DNA of 64,000 nt from an uncultured bacterium (GTDB taxonomy: Bacteria > Planctomycetota > JAJSAM01 > JAJVHW01): the NCBI GenBank assembly GCA_937996235.1, contig CALKVK010000006.1:62001-126000 (forward strand), written 5' to 3'. Positions 16,799 to 24,736 of the stretch are shown piece by piece. Each line of letters starts with the position of its first letter. The first letter of the stretch is position 1. A program made the position numbers and the translations under genes. The notes under the pieces were generated by a model. That model did not search any database. It was not told the DNA's origin and saw only the letters and a list, made by a program, of their open reading frames with translations.

Positions 16799-17655
16799 GC
16801 GAGCCGCAGGGCTCCGGACTGCAGCGACGACGCGACGGTCGTCGCGAAGGTCGCGAGCTGCCACTCCTCGTCGCGCGCGCGGTCGGCCTCGGGCAGCGCC
16901 GCGATCCACTGCACCGCGAGCTCCTCGAGCACGATCGGCGTGCCCTCGGGCGCGGTCTCGAGGACGCGGAACGCGGCCTCGTCCCAGGTCGCGAACGTCG
17001 GCGCGAGCGTGCGGGGATCGCGCGCGACGACGGCGCGCTCGGCGTGCGCGTGCGCGCCGACCGGCGGCACCTCGCCGTGGCGCAGGCGGTGGTGCAGCGC
17101 GGTCGCCGCGTGGTCGAGGCAGAGGAGCGACGCCGACGGCGCGCGCAGCACGCGCACGGCCAGGAACGTGGCGACGTCGGAGGTCGCGAGCGCGGCGAGC
17201 TCGGCGTCGTCGGGTGAGCGGCCCGGGTCGTCCGTGTGGTACGCGGCGCGCAGCTCGGCGCGCTCGAGCGTCAGCAGCGACGCGAGCTCGGGGCGGCGCC
17301 CGAACAGCGCGGCGGCGTGCGACTCGAGGTAGTGGCGGAAGCGGTCCGCGATCTCGCGCGTGCTGTGCGTCGCGGCCGGCTCGACGCTCAGGAACCGACG
17401 GATCAGCTCGTCGGCGTCCGCGGGCAGCCCGTCCGCGCCGCGTGCCGCGGCGAGCTCGGCGTCGGCGAGGCGCAGCGCCTGCGTGAACGCGAAGCGCAGC
17501 ATCGAGCCGTAGTTCTTGTGCAGGAGCTCGTGGTAGACGGCGAGACGCGACGGCGCGATGGCGAGCGCCGCGTCGCCGGGGTCGCGTCCGCCCGTCTCGA
17601 AGAGCCGGTCGGCGAAGAGGCTGAGCGTCCGGGCGAGGTCGGAGGACGGGGTCAT
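16795..17655 (-). CDS. bufC: DUF2063 / BufC-like partner protein of MNIO enzyme
   Basis: The 286-aa protein begins with a DUF2063-like N-terminal region (SRLAVYHELLHKNYGSMLRFAF, in two halves) and continues with an all-alpha DNA-binding-like or substrate-binding C-terminal part. In known bufferin and related clusters this partner delivers the precursor peptide to the DUF692 enzyme. The ATG at 17655 overlaps the bufB stop, and its own stop overlaps the GNAT start. No BufA (DUF2282) precursor is adjacent. Confidence 0.75.
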   Translation of the reverse strand: MTPSSDLARTLSLFADRLFETGGRDPGDAALAIAPSRLAVYHELLHKNYGSMLRFAFTQALRLADAELAAARGADGLPADADELIRRFLSVEPAATHSTREIADRFRHYLESHAAALFGRRPELASLLTLERAELRAAYHTDDPGRSPDDAELAALATSDVATFLAVRVLRAPSASLLCLDHAATALHHRLRHGEVPPVGAHAHAERAVVARDPRTLAPTFATWDEAAFRVLETAPEGTPIVLEELAVQWIAALPEADRARDEEWQLATFATTVASSLQSGALRLA

Positions 17656-18530
17656 CGTGCCGCTCCGGTGCGTTCGACGGCGACGTGGGACGTGACCTCG
17701 TCGTAGATGGCGCGCGCCGCGGCGGCCTCGTCGAGCAGACGGTCGAGCGACGGGATGTTGCTGTCCCACTCGATGATCACGGACGTCGGGCCGGTGTGCG
17801 CGAGCGCCTCGCGGAAGAGCGCCCACACCTCGTCGCGGACGGGCGAGCCGTGCGTGTCCACGCACACCTCGCCGCGGTCGTCGTGCCCCGCCATGTGCAT
17901 CTGACCGACGCGCCCGGCCGGGATCTCGCGCAGGAACGCGTGCGGGTCGCTGCCGTTGTTGCGCCAGTTCACGTACACGTTGTTGACGTCGAGGAGCAGC
18001 CCGCAGTCGGCCTCCTCGAGCACCGCCCGCGTGAACTCGCCCTCCGACATCTCCGCGCCCGGGAGCACGGTGTACGTGCTGATGTTCTCGACGAGGAACG
18101 GCACGCCGAGGAACTCCTGCACCTCGCGGATGCGTGCGGCGGTGTGGTGCACCGCCTCCTCCGTGAAGGGCAGCGGCAGGAGGTCGTTCGAGGAGCGCCC
18201 GTCGGCGCGGTTCCAGCACAGGTGGTCGCTGGCCCACAGCGCCCCCGTCTCGCGCAGGAGCGTGCGCAGGCTGCCCAGGTACGCGCGGTCGAGGGCGTCC
18301 ACGGAACCGATGCCGAGCCCGACGCCGTGGCTGACCATCGGGTAGTGCGCGGCGACGGCCAGGAGGTCGCGGCGGGAGCGTCCGCCCCGGTCCATCACGT
18401 TCTCCGGGCAGAACTCGAAGAACGACAGTGCCGGACGCTCCGCGAGCACGCGGGCGATGTGCGGCTTCCGCAGCCCCACGGAGACCCCGAGGGCGGGCAG
18501 CCCGAAGTTCGGTCCACGCTCGCTCACCAC
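17652..18530 (-). CDS. bufB: Multinuclear non-haem iron oxidase (MNIO, DUF692), BufB-like
   Basis: A 292-aa TIM-barrel MNIO enzyme. Family ligand segments are all visible in order: SFFEFCPENVM, SHGVGLGIGS, WASDHLCW, VENISTY, LLLDVNNVYVN, QMHMAGHDD, VDTHGSPV and IIEWDSNIP. MNIO enzymes oxidise cysteines of ribosomal peptides (for example to oxazolone/thioamide or thiooxazole) for copper or other metal binding. The start is GTG at 18530 (or 18527) with AGGAGG just upstream; the longer open frame upstream has no family similarity. It is divergent from citrate synthase, and the precursor peptide is not next to it. Confidence 0.88.
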   Translation of the reverse strand: MVSERGPNFGLPALGVSVGLRKPHIARVLAERPALSFFEFCPENVMDRGGRSRRDLLAVAAHYPMVSHGVGLGIGSVDALDRAYLGSLRTLLRETGALWASDHLCWNRADGRSSNDLLPLPFTEEAVHHTAARIREVQEFLGVPFLVENISTYTVLPGAEMSEGEFTRAVLEEADCGLLLDVNNVYVNWRNNGSDPHAFLREIPAGRVGQMHMAGHDDRGEVCVDTHGSPVRDEVWALFREALAHTGPTSVIIEWDSNIPSLDRLLDEAAAARAIYDEVTSHVAVERTGAAR

Positions 18531-18751
18531 GCTCCGCCTCCTCGTGCCGCGCTGCGGCGCCGCGCCCGTCCCAGGCTCGCCGCGAGGCCGCCGCGCGCCC
18601 GGAACGTCCGGGGCGGCGCAACGGCGCAGGATAGACTGCCCCGTCCCCCGGAGCTGCACCCGGCGGGGGAGCGGCGGCACGCCTCCGCTCCGTCGGAACG
18701 TCCACAGGGACACCCCCGGCCGCGGGGGTGAACACGTCAGCGAGGCCGGAC

Positions 18752-20038
18752 ATGCCGCAGGATTCGACGGGCGACGCGAAGATCACGCTGCGCGACGGGC
18801 GCACCGGGCGCGAATACGTGATCCCGATCACGAACGACACCGTGCGCGCCATGGACCTGCGCCAGGTGAAGGTCGAGCCCGGCGACTTCGGGATGATGAC
18901 CTACGACCCGGCGTTCATGAACACCGCGTCGTGCACGAGCCGCATCACATTCATCGACGGCGACGTGGGCATCCTCGAGTACCGCGGCTACCCGATCGAC
19001 CAGCTCGCGGAGAAGTGCAGCTTCCCGCAGGTGTGCTGGCTGCTGCTCGAGGGCGAGCTGCCGACGCCCGCACAGCTCGCGGCGTTCACCGCCGAGCTCG
19101 CGCACGAGTCCGTGCTGCCGGCCGGCATCGAGAAGGTGCTCGCGGGCTTCCCGCGCGACGCACACCCGATGGCGGTCCTCGGCGCGCTCACGATGGCGCT
19201 CGGCGCCTACGAGAAGGACGCGGAGAGCGTGCGCGACGCGGCCACGCGGCGTCTCCACGCGCGGCGGCTCATCGCGCGCATGCCGCTCCTCGCGGCGCTC
19301 GCGTGGCGCCATCGCAAGGGGCTGCCGATCGTCGCGCCCGACCCGTCGCTCTCGTACGCCGGCAACTTCCTGCGCATGGTCTTCGCGGACGCGCAGGGCC
19401 GCTACACGCCGAACGCCGTGCTCGAGCGCGCGATGGACGTGCTCTTCACCCTGCACGCGGACCACGAGCAGAACTGCTCGACGAGCACGATGCGCGTCGT
19501 CGGCTCGTCCGAGGCGACGCCCTACAACACCGCCGCCGCCGCGATCGCGGCGCTCTCGGGCCCGCTGCACGGCGGCGCGAACGAGGCCGTGCTGAAGATG
19601 CTCGCGGAGATCGGAACGCTCGCCGCGGTGCCGGCGTTCGTGCAGCGCGTCGAGAAGCGCGAGGCGAAGCTCATGGGCTTCGGCCACCGCGTCTACAAGA
19701 GCTACGACCCGCGCGCGAAGATCATCAGCGAGATCGCGCACCAGGTCTTCTCGGTGACGGGCCGCAACCCGCTGCTCGACATCGCCGTCGAGCTCGAGCG
19801 CATCGCGCTCGCCGAGGACTTCTTCAAGTCGCGCAACCTCTACCCGAACGTCGACTTCTACTCGGGCCTCATCTACCAGTCGCTCGGCTTCGACCCGGAG
19901 TACTTCACCGTGCTCTTCGCGGTCGGCCGCACCGTCGGCTGGGTGGCGCAGTGGGACGAGATGCTCGCGGACTCCGAGCAGAAGATCGCGCGCCCGCGCC
20001 AGGTGTACCTGGGCGCGCGCGAGCGCAACGTCCCGTAG
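18752..20038 (+). CDS. gltA: Citrate synthase (type II-like)
   Basis: A 428-aa TCA-cycle enzyme condensing acetyl-CoA and oxaloacetate. Catalytic landmarks are HADHEQNCST, the second His in SGPLHGGANEAV, MGFGHRVYKSYDPRA, and the catalytic Asp region NVDFYSGLIYQSLG. The N-terminal beta region (EYVIPITNDTVRAMDL) is of the GltA/type II kind. The ATG at 18752 (GAGG upstream) was chosen over an in-frame GTG at 18728. It shares a divergent intergenic region of about 220 nt with bufB. Confidence 0.95.
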   Translation: MPQDSTGDAKITLRDGRTGREYVIPITNDTVRAMDLRQVKVEPGDFGMMTYDPAFMNTASCTSRITFIDGDVGILEYRGYPIDQLAEKCSFPQVCWLLLEGELPTPAQLAAFTAELAHESVLPAGIEKVLAGFPRDAHPMAVLGALTMALGAYEKDAESVRDAATRRLHARRLIARMPLLAALAWRHRKGLPIVAPDPSLSYAGNFLRMVFADAQGRYTPNAVLERAMDVLFTLHADHEQNCSTSTMRVVGSSEATPYNTAAAAIAALSGPLHGGANEAVLKMLAEIGTLAAVPAFVQRVEKREAKLMGFGHRVYKSYDPRAKIISEIAHQVFSVTGRNPLLDIAVELERIALAEDFFKSRNLYPNVDFYSGLIYQSLGFDPEYFTVLFAVGRTVGWVAQWDEMLADSEQKIARPRQVYLGARERNVP

Positions 20039-20075
20039 CGCGCCGCGGCCGCGACGGGTCGGTTACCTTGCGCGC

Positions 20076-20948
20076 GTGACGCCCCGTCGCGCATTTGCCG
20101 CCGTACTCGTCGTCGTGCTCGCTGCGTGCGGCGCGCCGTCGCCGACCCACGAGCTCGTGTTCCGCGTGGAGCAGGCGGAGACCGAACTCGACGGCGTCGC
20201 CGAGGCCGTCGCACGACGGCTCGCGGAGTCCGGCGGGACCGCCGAGGCACTTGCGGGGGATCCGCCGCGCGTTCTCTGCCGGGTCCGCGCGCAGGACGAC
20301 GAGGCGCTCGCCGCGATCGTCGCGCGCATCACGGATCGCGGCACGTTCGAGTTCCGCATCTGCGCGTCGGACGCCGAGTCGACCGCGGAGCGCCGTCGGC
20401 GCGACGAGCTCGGGTTCCGCTGGACGCCGATCGACGCGACGCGCGCGTGGGTGCCGGACGGCCACGAGCGCGACGACTGGCTCGTGATCGTCCCGGAGGC
20501 ACCGCTCCTCGCGGAGCTGTCGCGTCTCGAGGGCGAGTCACGGCCGGAGGCGACGGAGCGCGTCCGGGAACTGCGCGAGGAACTCGAGCGCGTGCGCGCG
20601 GCGGAGGTGTTCGGTGCCGCGGACATCGCCGTCGCGCGCGTGATGACGGAAGAGGACGACGAGTCGAACCTCGGAATGACCGTGTACTTCGAGCTCCGGT
20701 CGGAGCGCGCGGAGGCGTTCGAGGAGTTCACGCGCACGAACCAGCATCGGCGCGTGGCGATGGTGCTCGACGGCGCCGTCGACGCGGCGCCGAACATCAT
20801 GAGTCCGCTCCAGGGCAAGGGCCTCATCGAAGGCGGCGGCGCCCGCGGCTTCAAGCGGCACGAGGCGGAGCACCTCGTGCGGGTGCTCACCACCACACCG
20901 CTCCCCGCGCGCCTGACGCTGGTCTCGACGACGCGGCTCGGGGACTGA
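20076..20948 (+). CDS. Lipoprotein with SecD P1-head-like domain
   Basis: A 290-aa protein with a lipoprotein signal (VVVLAAC, lipidated Cys18). The rest resembles the periplasmic P1 region of SecD: an early GVAEAVARRLAESG ferredoxin-like segment, a strand DRGTFEFRI, and the head-type segment RVAMVLDGAVDAAPNI. It ends with LPARLTLVSTTRLG, like the P1/TM boundary of SecD, but no transmembrane helices follow. It may be a stand-alone P1-like periplasmic factor; whether it acts with the translocon is unknown. GTG start at 20076 with no clear ribosome-binding site. Confidence 0.75.
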   Translation: MTPRRAFAAVLVVVLAACGAPSPTHELVFRVEQAETELDGVAEAVARRLAESGGTAEALAGDPPRVLCRVRAQDDEALAAIVARITDRGTFEFRICASDAESTAERRRRDELGFRWTPIDATRAWVPDGHERDDWLVIVPEAPLLAELSRLEGESRPEATERVRELREELERVRAAEVFGAADIAVARVMTEEDDESNLGMTVYFELRSERAEAFEEFTRTNQHRRVAMVLDGAVDAAPNIMSPLQGKGLIEGGGARGFKRHEAEHLVRVLTTTPLPARLTLVSTTRLGD

Positions 20949-21465
20949 GATCCGCGAGGCAAGACTTGGAGTGCTAGGTGCGGTGCACCCGGACGCCCGC
21001 GACGCCGGGCATGCGACCCGCGTCGGCATCCATCATCGCGCGCCACGGCGATGGTCGGCGTTACCACCACGCGCGACGGCAGGCCGACAGCGGTCCTCGC
21101 GGAGAGAAGCCGAGTGCGGGCGGAAGCTCGGCGCGCAATCGCGCGGAGTGCAGAGAGGAAGCGGTCGCGGCGTGCCTCGTACCGAATGTGGCGAAGCGTG
21201 CGGGGTGCGACTGTCGCCCGAGACAACCGATCGCCAGCGCTCTCGTGGTGCGCAGCCGCGTTTGCCGGCCGCGCGTGACGCGAACACACCCGGTGAACAT
21301 GCGGGTCCACGAGCGCTTCGACGGCTGGGTTGGCGCGGAGCCGAACGGCGTACCGTGCACCGATTCCGTCGCGGACGCGACCGCGCACCAGTCGATCGAT
21401 CATCGTGACGCTGGGGGCATGATAGCATCTCGGCGCGCCCACAGCGGCGGTAGGGGAGGTGATGA
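20949..21465. other. Long intergenic region without a supported gene
   Basis: 517 nt that are visibly less GC-biased than the flanks. Open frames cross it on both strands but show Arg/Ala/His-rich shadow composition and no motif, signal peptide or ribosome-binding site. A clear GGGGAGGTGATGA ribosome-binding site appears only at its end for the next gene, whose promoter probably lies here. Confidence 0.5.
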
Positions 21466-22755
21466 ATGTCTACGCGCCAGATTGGCATCGCGTTCGCCGT
21501 CGCGACTCTCGCGACGCTCTCCGCGGCCGGCTCCGCTACCGTCGCCCCCGGAGACCGCATCTCGGGCTCGCTCGGCGACGGCGACGCAGACTCGCTCTCG
21601 TTCTACGTCGGCGCAGCTTCCTCACTCGACGTGCGGGCGAAGCTCGACAAAGACCTTCGCATAGCGTTTCGCGTCGTCGGGCCTGGTGGTTCGGAATTCG
21701 ATGTCGCGAGTGCCACGCAGAAGGCCCTTACGCGGAAGCCGTCGCTCCGGCACGTAGCGCTGACGCAGGTCGGCACGTACCGCCTCGTGATCGAGCAGAG
21801 TTCGGGAGAGGGTGAGTACGACCTGCAGTTCAGGCTCGGCAAGCACTCGCCGCGCGTGATCGACATGACGGCGCAGCCGCCGGGCGGGGATGCGGCGCAG
21901 GTGCTCGCGAGCGCCGTGACGTTCGATCCGCGCGAGACGCTACTCAGCGGGACGACCGTGCAGGCCGCACTTGCGGAAGTCGCGGACGCGCTCGACGGGC
22001 ATGCGCTCGTCCTGGACGACTTGGCCGTCTCGCTCGACGCGGCGAACGGAGTCATCGACGCCGTGGCAACCACTGTCGATGACGCGGCCACCGACATCGA
22101 AGAACTTCTTGCCGCGTCGGACACGGCAGCCGCGGAACGGACGGTCTTGTCGGGACACATCGCCGCACTGGGTGCTCGAGTGGAAGTGTTGGAGTCGGCG
22201 AGCGAGGGCACAGGAAACACCGCGGCGTCCGTGCTCGTCGCAGGTGGTGGCACTGTGGTTGATGCTGCGCTCGAGACGGTCGGCGCTACCCAGAAGTGGG
22301 TCATCGACTCGACGCAGATTGCGTCGACCTCAATCGCAGCAAACCAGCTTGCGCACGGGCTCGTGGCGATCGTGCAGGTGACCTACGTGGCGTCGTCAAG
22401 CGACCCAGCAGGCAACCCGGGCATCCGCTTCTTGCTCCCTGAGAAGATCGCACTCTGGGCCGACCTGGGCGGCACGGTCGAGCAACTCCTCTACACGGGC
22501 ACAACTGACGTCTTCTCGAACATCACAGAGCAGGAACTTGGGGACGATGGCGCTGCTGCGATGGGCATCCCGGACGCACTACGCACCGCACCACTGACGT
22601 ACACCTACGAACTCGCCCACGCTCTGACAGACGAGCAGGCTGGCAATGGCTTCGACCTCGTGATCCGCGTCGGGATGCTGGCGACAGATCGCGACGACCT
22701 CAGCCAGATCAGCGCGTCACTCAGGATCGAGTCTGTGCTCATCCTCGGCCAGTAG
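21466..22755 (+). CDS. Secreted protein with PPC-like N-terminal domain
   Basis: A 429-aa protein with a Sec signal peptide (about residues 1-22). Residues about 25-125 resemble a bacterial pre-peptidase C-terminal (PPC) domain: VAPGDRISGSLGDGDADSLSFYV, then a strand pair ending GTYRLVIEQSSGEGEYDLQF (each quoted from segments). The middle (about 145-245) is a helical, coiled-coil-like region rich in A, D, V and L; the C-terminal third is beta-rich with no recognised family. Base composition is lower in GC than its neighbours, hinting at acquisition. Excellent ribosome-binding site. Confidence 0.72.
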   Translation: MSTRQIGIAFAVATLATLSAAGSATVAPGDRISGSLGDGDADSLSFYVGAASSLDVRAKLDKDLRIAFRVVGPGGSEFDVASATQKALTRKPSLRHVALTQVGTYRLVIEQSSGEGEYDLQFRLGKHSPRVIDMTAQPPGGDAAQVLASAVTFDPRETLLSGTTVQAALAEVADALDGHALVLDDLAVSLDAANGVIDAVATTVDDAATDIEELLAASDTAAAERTVLSGHIAALGARVEVLESASEGTGNTAASVLVAGGGTVVDAALETVGATQKWVIDSTQIASTSIAANQLAHGLVAIVQVTYVASSSDPAGNPGIRFLLPEKIALWADLGGTVEQLLYTGTTDVFSNITEQELGDDGAAAMGIPDALRTAPLTYTYELAHALTDEQAGNGFDLVIRVGMLATDRDDLSQISASLRIESVLILGQ

Positions 22756-23039
22756 GGCTCTCTGCGTGCGACGCCTGTCCCGGACTGTCAGTCCCACCCC
22801 CGTCGTCTCGAACGAACAGTGACCGCCTTGCCGTGACGTTCAGGACTGGCGCCCCGTCTCTTCAGGCCGGTCATGGACCGGGGGAGAGGCAGATGAGGAT
22901 GGACAGGCAGGTTCCGTTCGGAGGCCAGCGTAGCGAGCCGGAACTCGGCCCTCGGGATGGCGCGAGGCGCCGTGCGGGCTTTCGCCCGCGGCGGGCACGG
23001 ATGCTCGCGTCGGCTTCGCGCTGCGTCCCAAACTCGCGG
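22756..23039. other. Intergenic, degenerate
   Basis: No supported gene. On the minus strand the shifted reading frame that follows the conserved KLGRP end of the remnant at 23040-23435 continues here, but without recognisable protein. Base composition is mixed. Confidence 0.4.
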
Positions 23040-23435
23040 GGCGTCCGAGCTTGTCGATAAGGCTCGATTGCGCTCATTCGCGGCAGTCACAAGGCGATCG
23101 AACGATATCACCTCGACGTACGCACCGAATGACCTCTTGTGGAGAAGGTAGCCAAGTCCGTCGCCCGTCCTGACTGTTTCGCGCATTCCGCAACGATTCA
23201 CGATCGTTGGAGTGAGATCGCGCAGGATGTAGCAGAAGCCCTGTACGCGCTGTGACTCAGGAATCGGCCGGCCGCGTGCCGTGGTGACGGAGCCGCGTCG
23301 AGCCCGATCCAGGTACCCAAGTGCCTGTTCGATTGGGTCCTTGTCCTCGCTGCCTCCGCTTCGGCCTTCGGCATACGCTCCGCGTTCGCTCGTCTCGGAA
23401 GGTCCGCAGGAGCCTCTGAGTGCGGCTGCGCCCCC
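23040..23435 (-). pseudogene. Frameshifted C-terminal remnant of a large protein (possibly ATP-binding/nuclease-like)
   Basis: Translating the minus strand from just after a TGA at 23436-23438 gives a clearly protein-like stretch: DKDPIEQALGYLD, then GRPIPESQRVQGFCYILRDL, then GLGYLLHKRSFGAYVEVISF, then AANERNRAL. At about 23060 the reading must shift by one nucleotide to continue as LIDKLGRP, which is how this block normally ends in proteins that I remember (RNR-x-LFDKLG). There is no start codon, no ribosome-binding site and an upstream in-frame stop. I believe this block is the C-terminus of large GHKL-type ATP-binding proteins of unknown or defence-related role, but that attribution is from memory. 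Confidence 0.5.
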
Positions 23436-23438
23436 TCA

Positions 23439-23665
23439 TTCGCTCACGACCGCCACCGGCGATGCAGCACAGTGTGCGCCGCATCCGCTGAGCACGCGGG
23501 CCGCGTCGCGATCCCCCCGTCACGAACCGCGCGAGCCTCGTGAACTGGGCGGGCTCGGGGGCAGAGGGCGAGGGCTTGCGCCGAAGCGACGCGGCGGAGA
23601 CGTTACAGTTCGTGGACGAGGTCGTAGCGCCGGGAGCACGTCGCGCGGCGCTCTCCGAACAGCCC
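23439..23665. other. Intergenic, no supported gene
   Basis: About 230 nt between the gene remnant and the end of korB. It contains in-frame stops in the remnant's frame and no other credible coding signal or strong hairpin. Confidence 0.4.
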
Positions 23666-24736
23666 CTACCGGAACGACTCCATCACCTCGTCGAGCGCGG
23701 CGCGGCCGGGACGGGTGACGGACTGGGGGAGCGTGCAGAGGGCGGGGCCGGTGACGCCGAGCTCCTCGACGAGGTTCGGGCGCGTCTGGTCGATGTAGAA
23801 GATGCCGGTCAGGAACTCGTGGCGCGCCTTCGCCTCCGCCAGCAGCGCCTTCGCGGCCTGCATGTCGCGCGGGTCGTGCTCGCGGCCGAGCTTGGTCAGG
23901 TGGATGCGCCCGCCGAGCGGCAGGTCCACCTCGAGCGCCTCGCCGGGGCCGTAGTCCACCTCGGCGAGCTCCCACTGGTTGACGTAGCCGACCTCGTGGA
24001 TCGGCTCCTCGTGCTCCTTGCCCCAGTCGTAGGACTTGGTCGAGCCCGAGTGGTTGTTGAACGTCACGCAGGGCGAGACGACGTCGACGATCGCCGTGCC
24101 GCGGTGGTTGAACGCGGCGCGCAGGATCGGGATGAGCTGCTTGCGGTCGGCCGAGTACGAGCGCGCGACGAACGTGCAGCCGAGCTCGAGCGCGAGGCCG
24201 CAGAGGTCGATCGGCTCGAACTCGTTCGCGTCGCCCCACTTCGACTTCGAGCCGCGGTCGGCGGTGGCGCTGAACTGGCCCTTCGTGAGGCCGTAGACGC
24301 CGTTGTTCTCGACCACGTAGACCATCGGCAGGTTGCGCCGGATCACGTGCACGAGCTGGCCGATGCCGATCGACGCCGAGTCGCCGTCGCCGGAGATGCC
24401 CACCGCCTTCAGCGTGTGGTTCGCGAGCATCGCGCCGGTCGTGACCGACGGCATGCGGCCGTGCACCGAGTTGAAGCCCCACGACTTCGAGAGGAAGTAC
24501 GCGGTCGTCTTCGACGAACAGCCGATGCCGCTCATCTTGGCGATGCGGTAGGGGTTCTCGGCGTTCTCCCACAGCGCGCGGATGATCGCGGCCGTGATCG
24601 CGTCGTGGCCGCAGCCCGCGCACAGCGTGGAGTCGGCGCCGCCGTAGAACGCCTGCGGCAGTCCGCGGTGGTTCGTGGCGGGCGCCTGGGGCGCGGCGCC
24701 CGAGGGCAGCGACGGCATCGGGGGGACGGTGCTCAC
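23666..24736 (-). CDS. korB: 2-oxoglutarate:ferredoxin oxidoreductase, beta subunit
   Basis: A 356-aa TPP-binding beta subunit. The cysteines in CAGCGH, GIGCSSKTT and SPCVTFNN are placed as the four ligands of the proximal [4Fe-4S] cluster, and the TPP/Mg motif is GDGDSASIGIGQ followed by VVENNGVYGLTKGQ. With KorA it interconverts 2-oxoglutarate + CoA and succinyl-CoA + CO2 using ferredoxin. The GTG at 24736 overlaps the korA stop (GTGA). The FdxA-like ferredoxin at 13778-14095 is a possible redox partner. Confidence 0.93.
   Translation of the reverse strand: MSTVPPMPSLPSGAAPQAPATNHRGLPQAFYGGADSTLCAGCGHDAITAAIIRALWENAENPYRIAKMSGIGCSSKTTAYFLSKSWGFNSVHGRMPSVTTGAMLANHTLKAVGISGDGDSASIGIGQLVHVIRRNLPMVYVVENNGVYGLTKGQFSATADRGSKSKWGDANEFEPIDLCGLALELGCTFVARSYSADRKQLIPILRAAFNHRGTAIVDVVSPCVTFNNHSGSTKSYDWGKEHEEPIHEVGYVNQWELAEVDYGPGEALEVDLPLGGRIHLTKLGREHDPRDMQAAKALLAEAKARHEFLTGIFYIDQTRPNLVEELGVTGPALCTLPQSVTRPGRAALDEVMESFR

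Noticed and set aside
22788..23201. 137-codon minus-strand ORF taken as an intact gene
   Set aside because: Its first half is the conserved remnant but the second half is out of the conserved frame; treated as part of a pseudogene.
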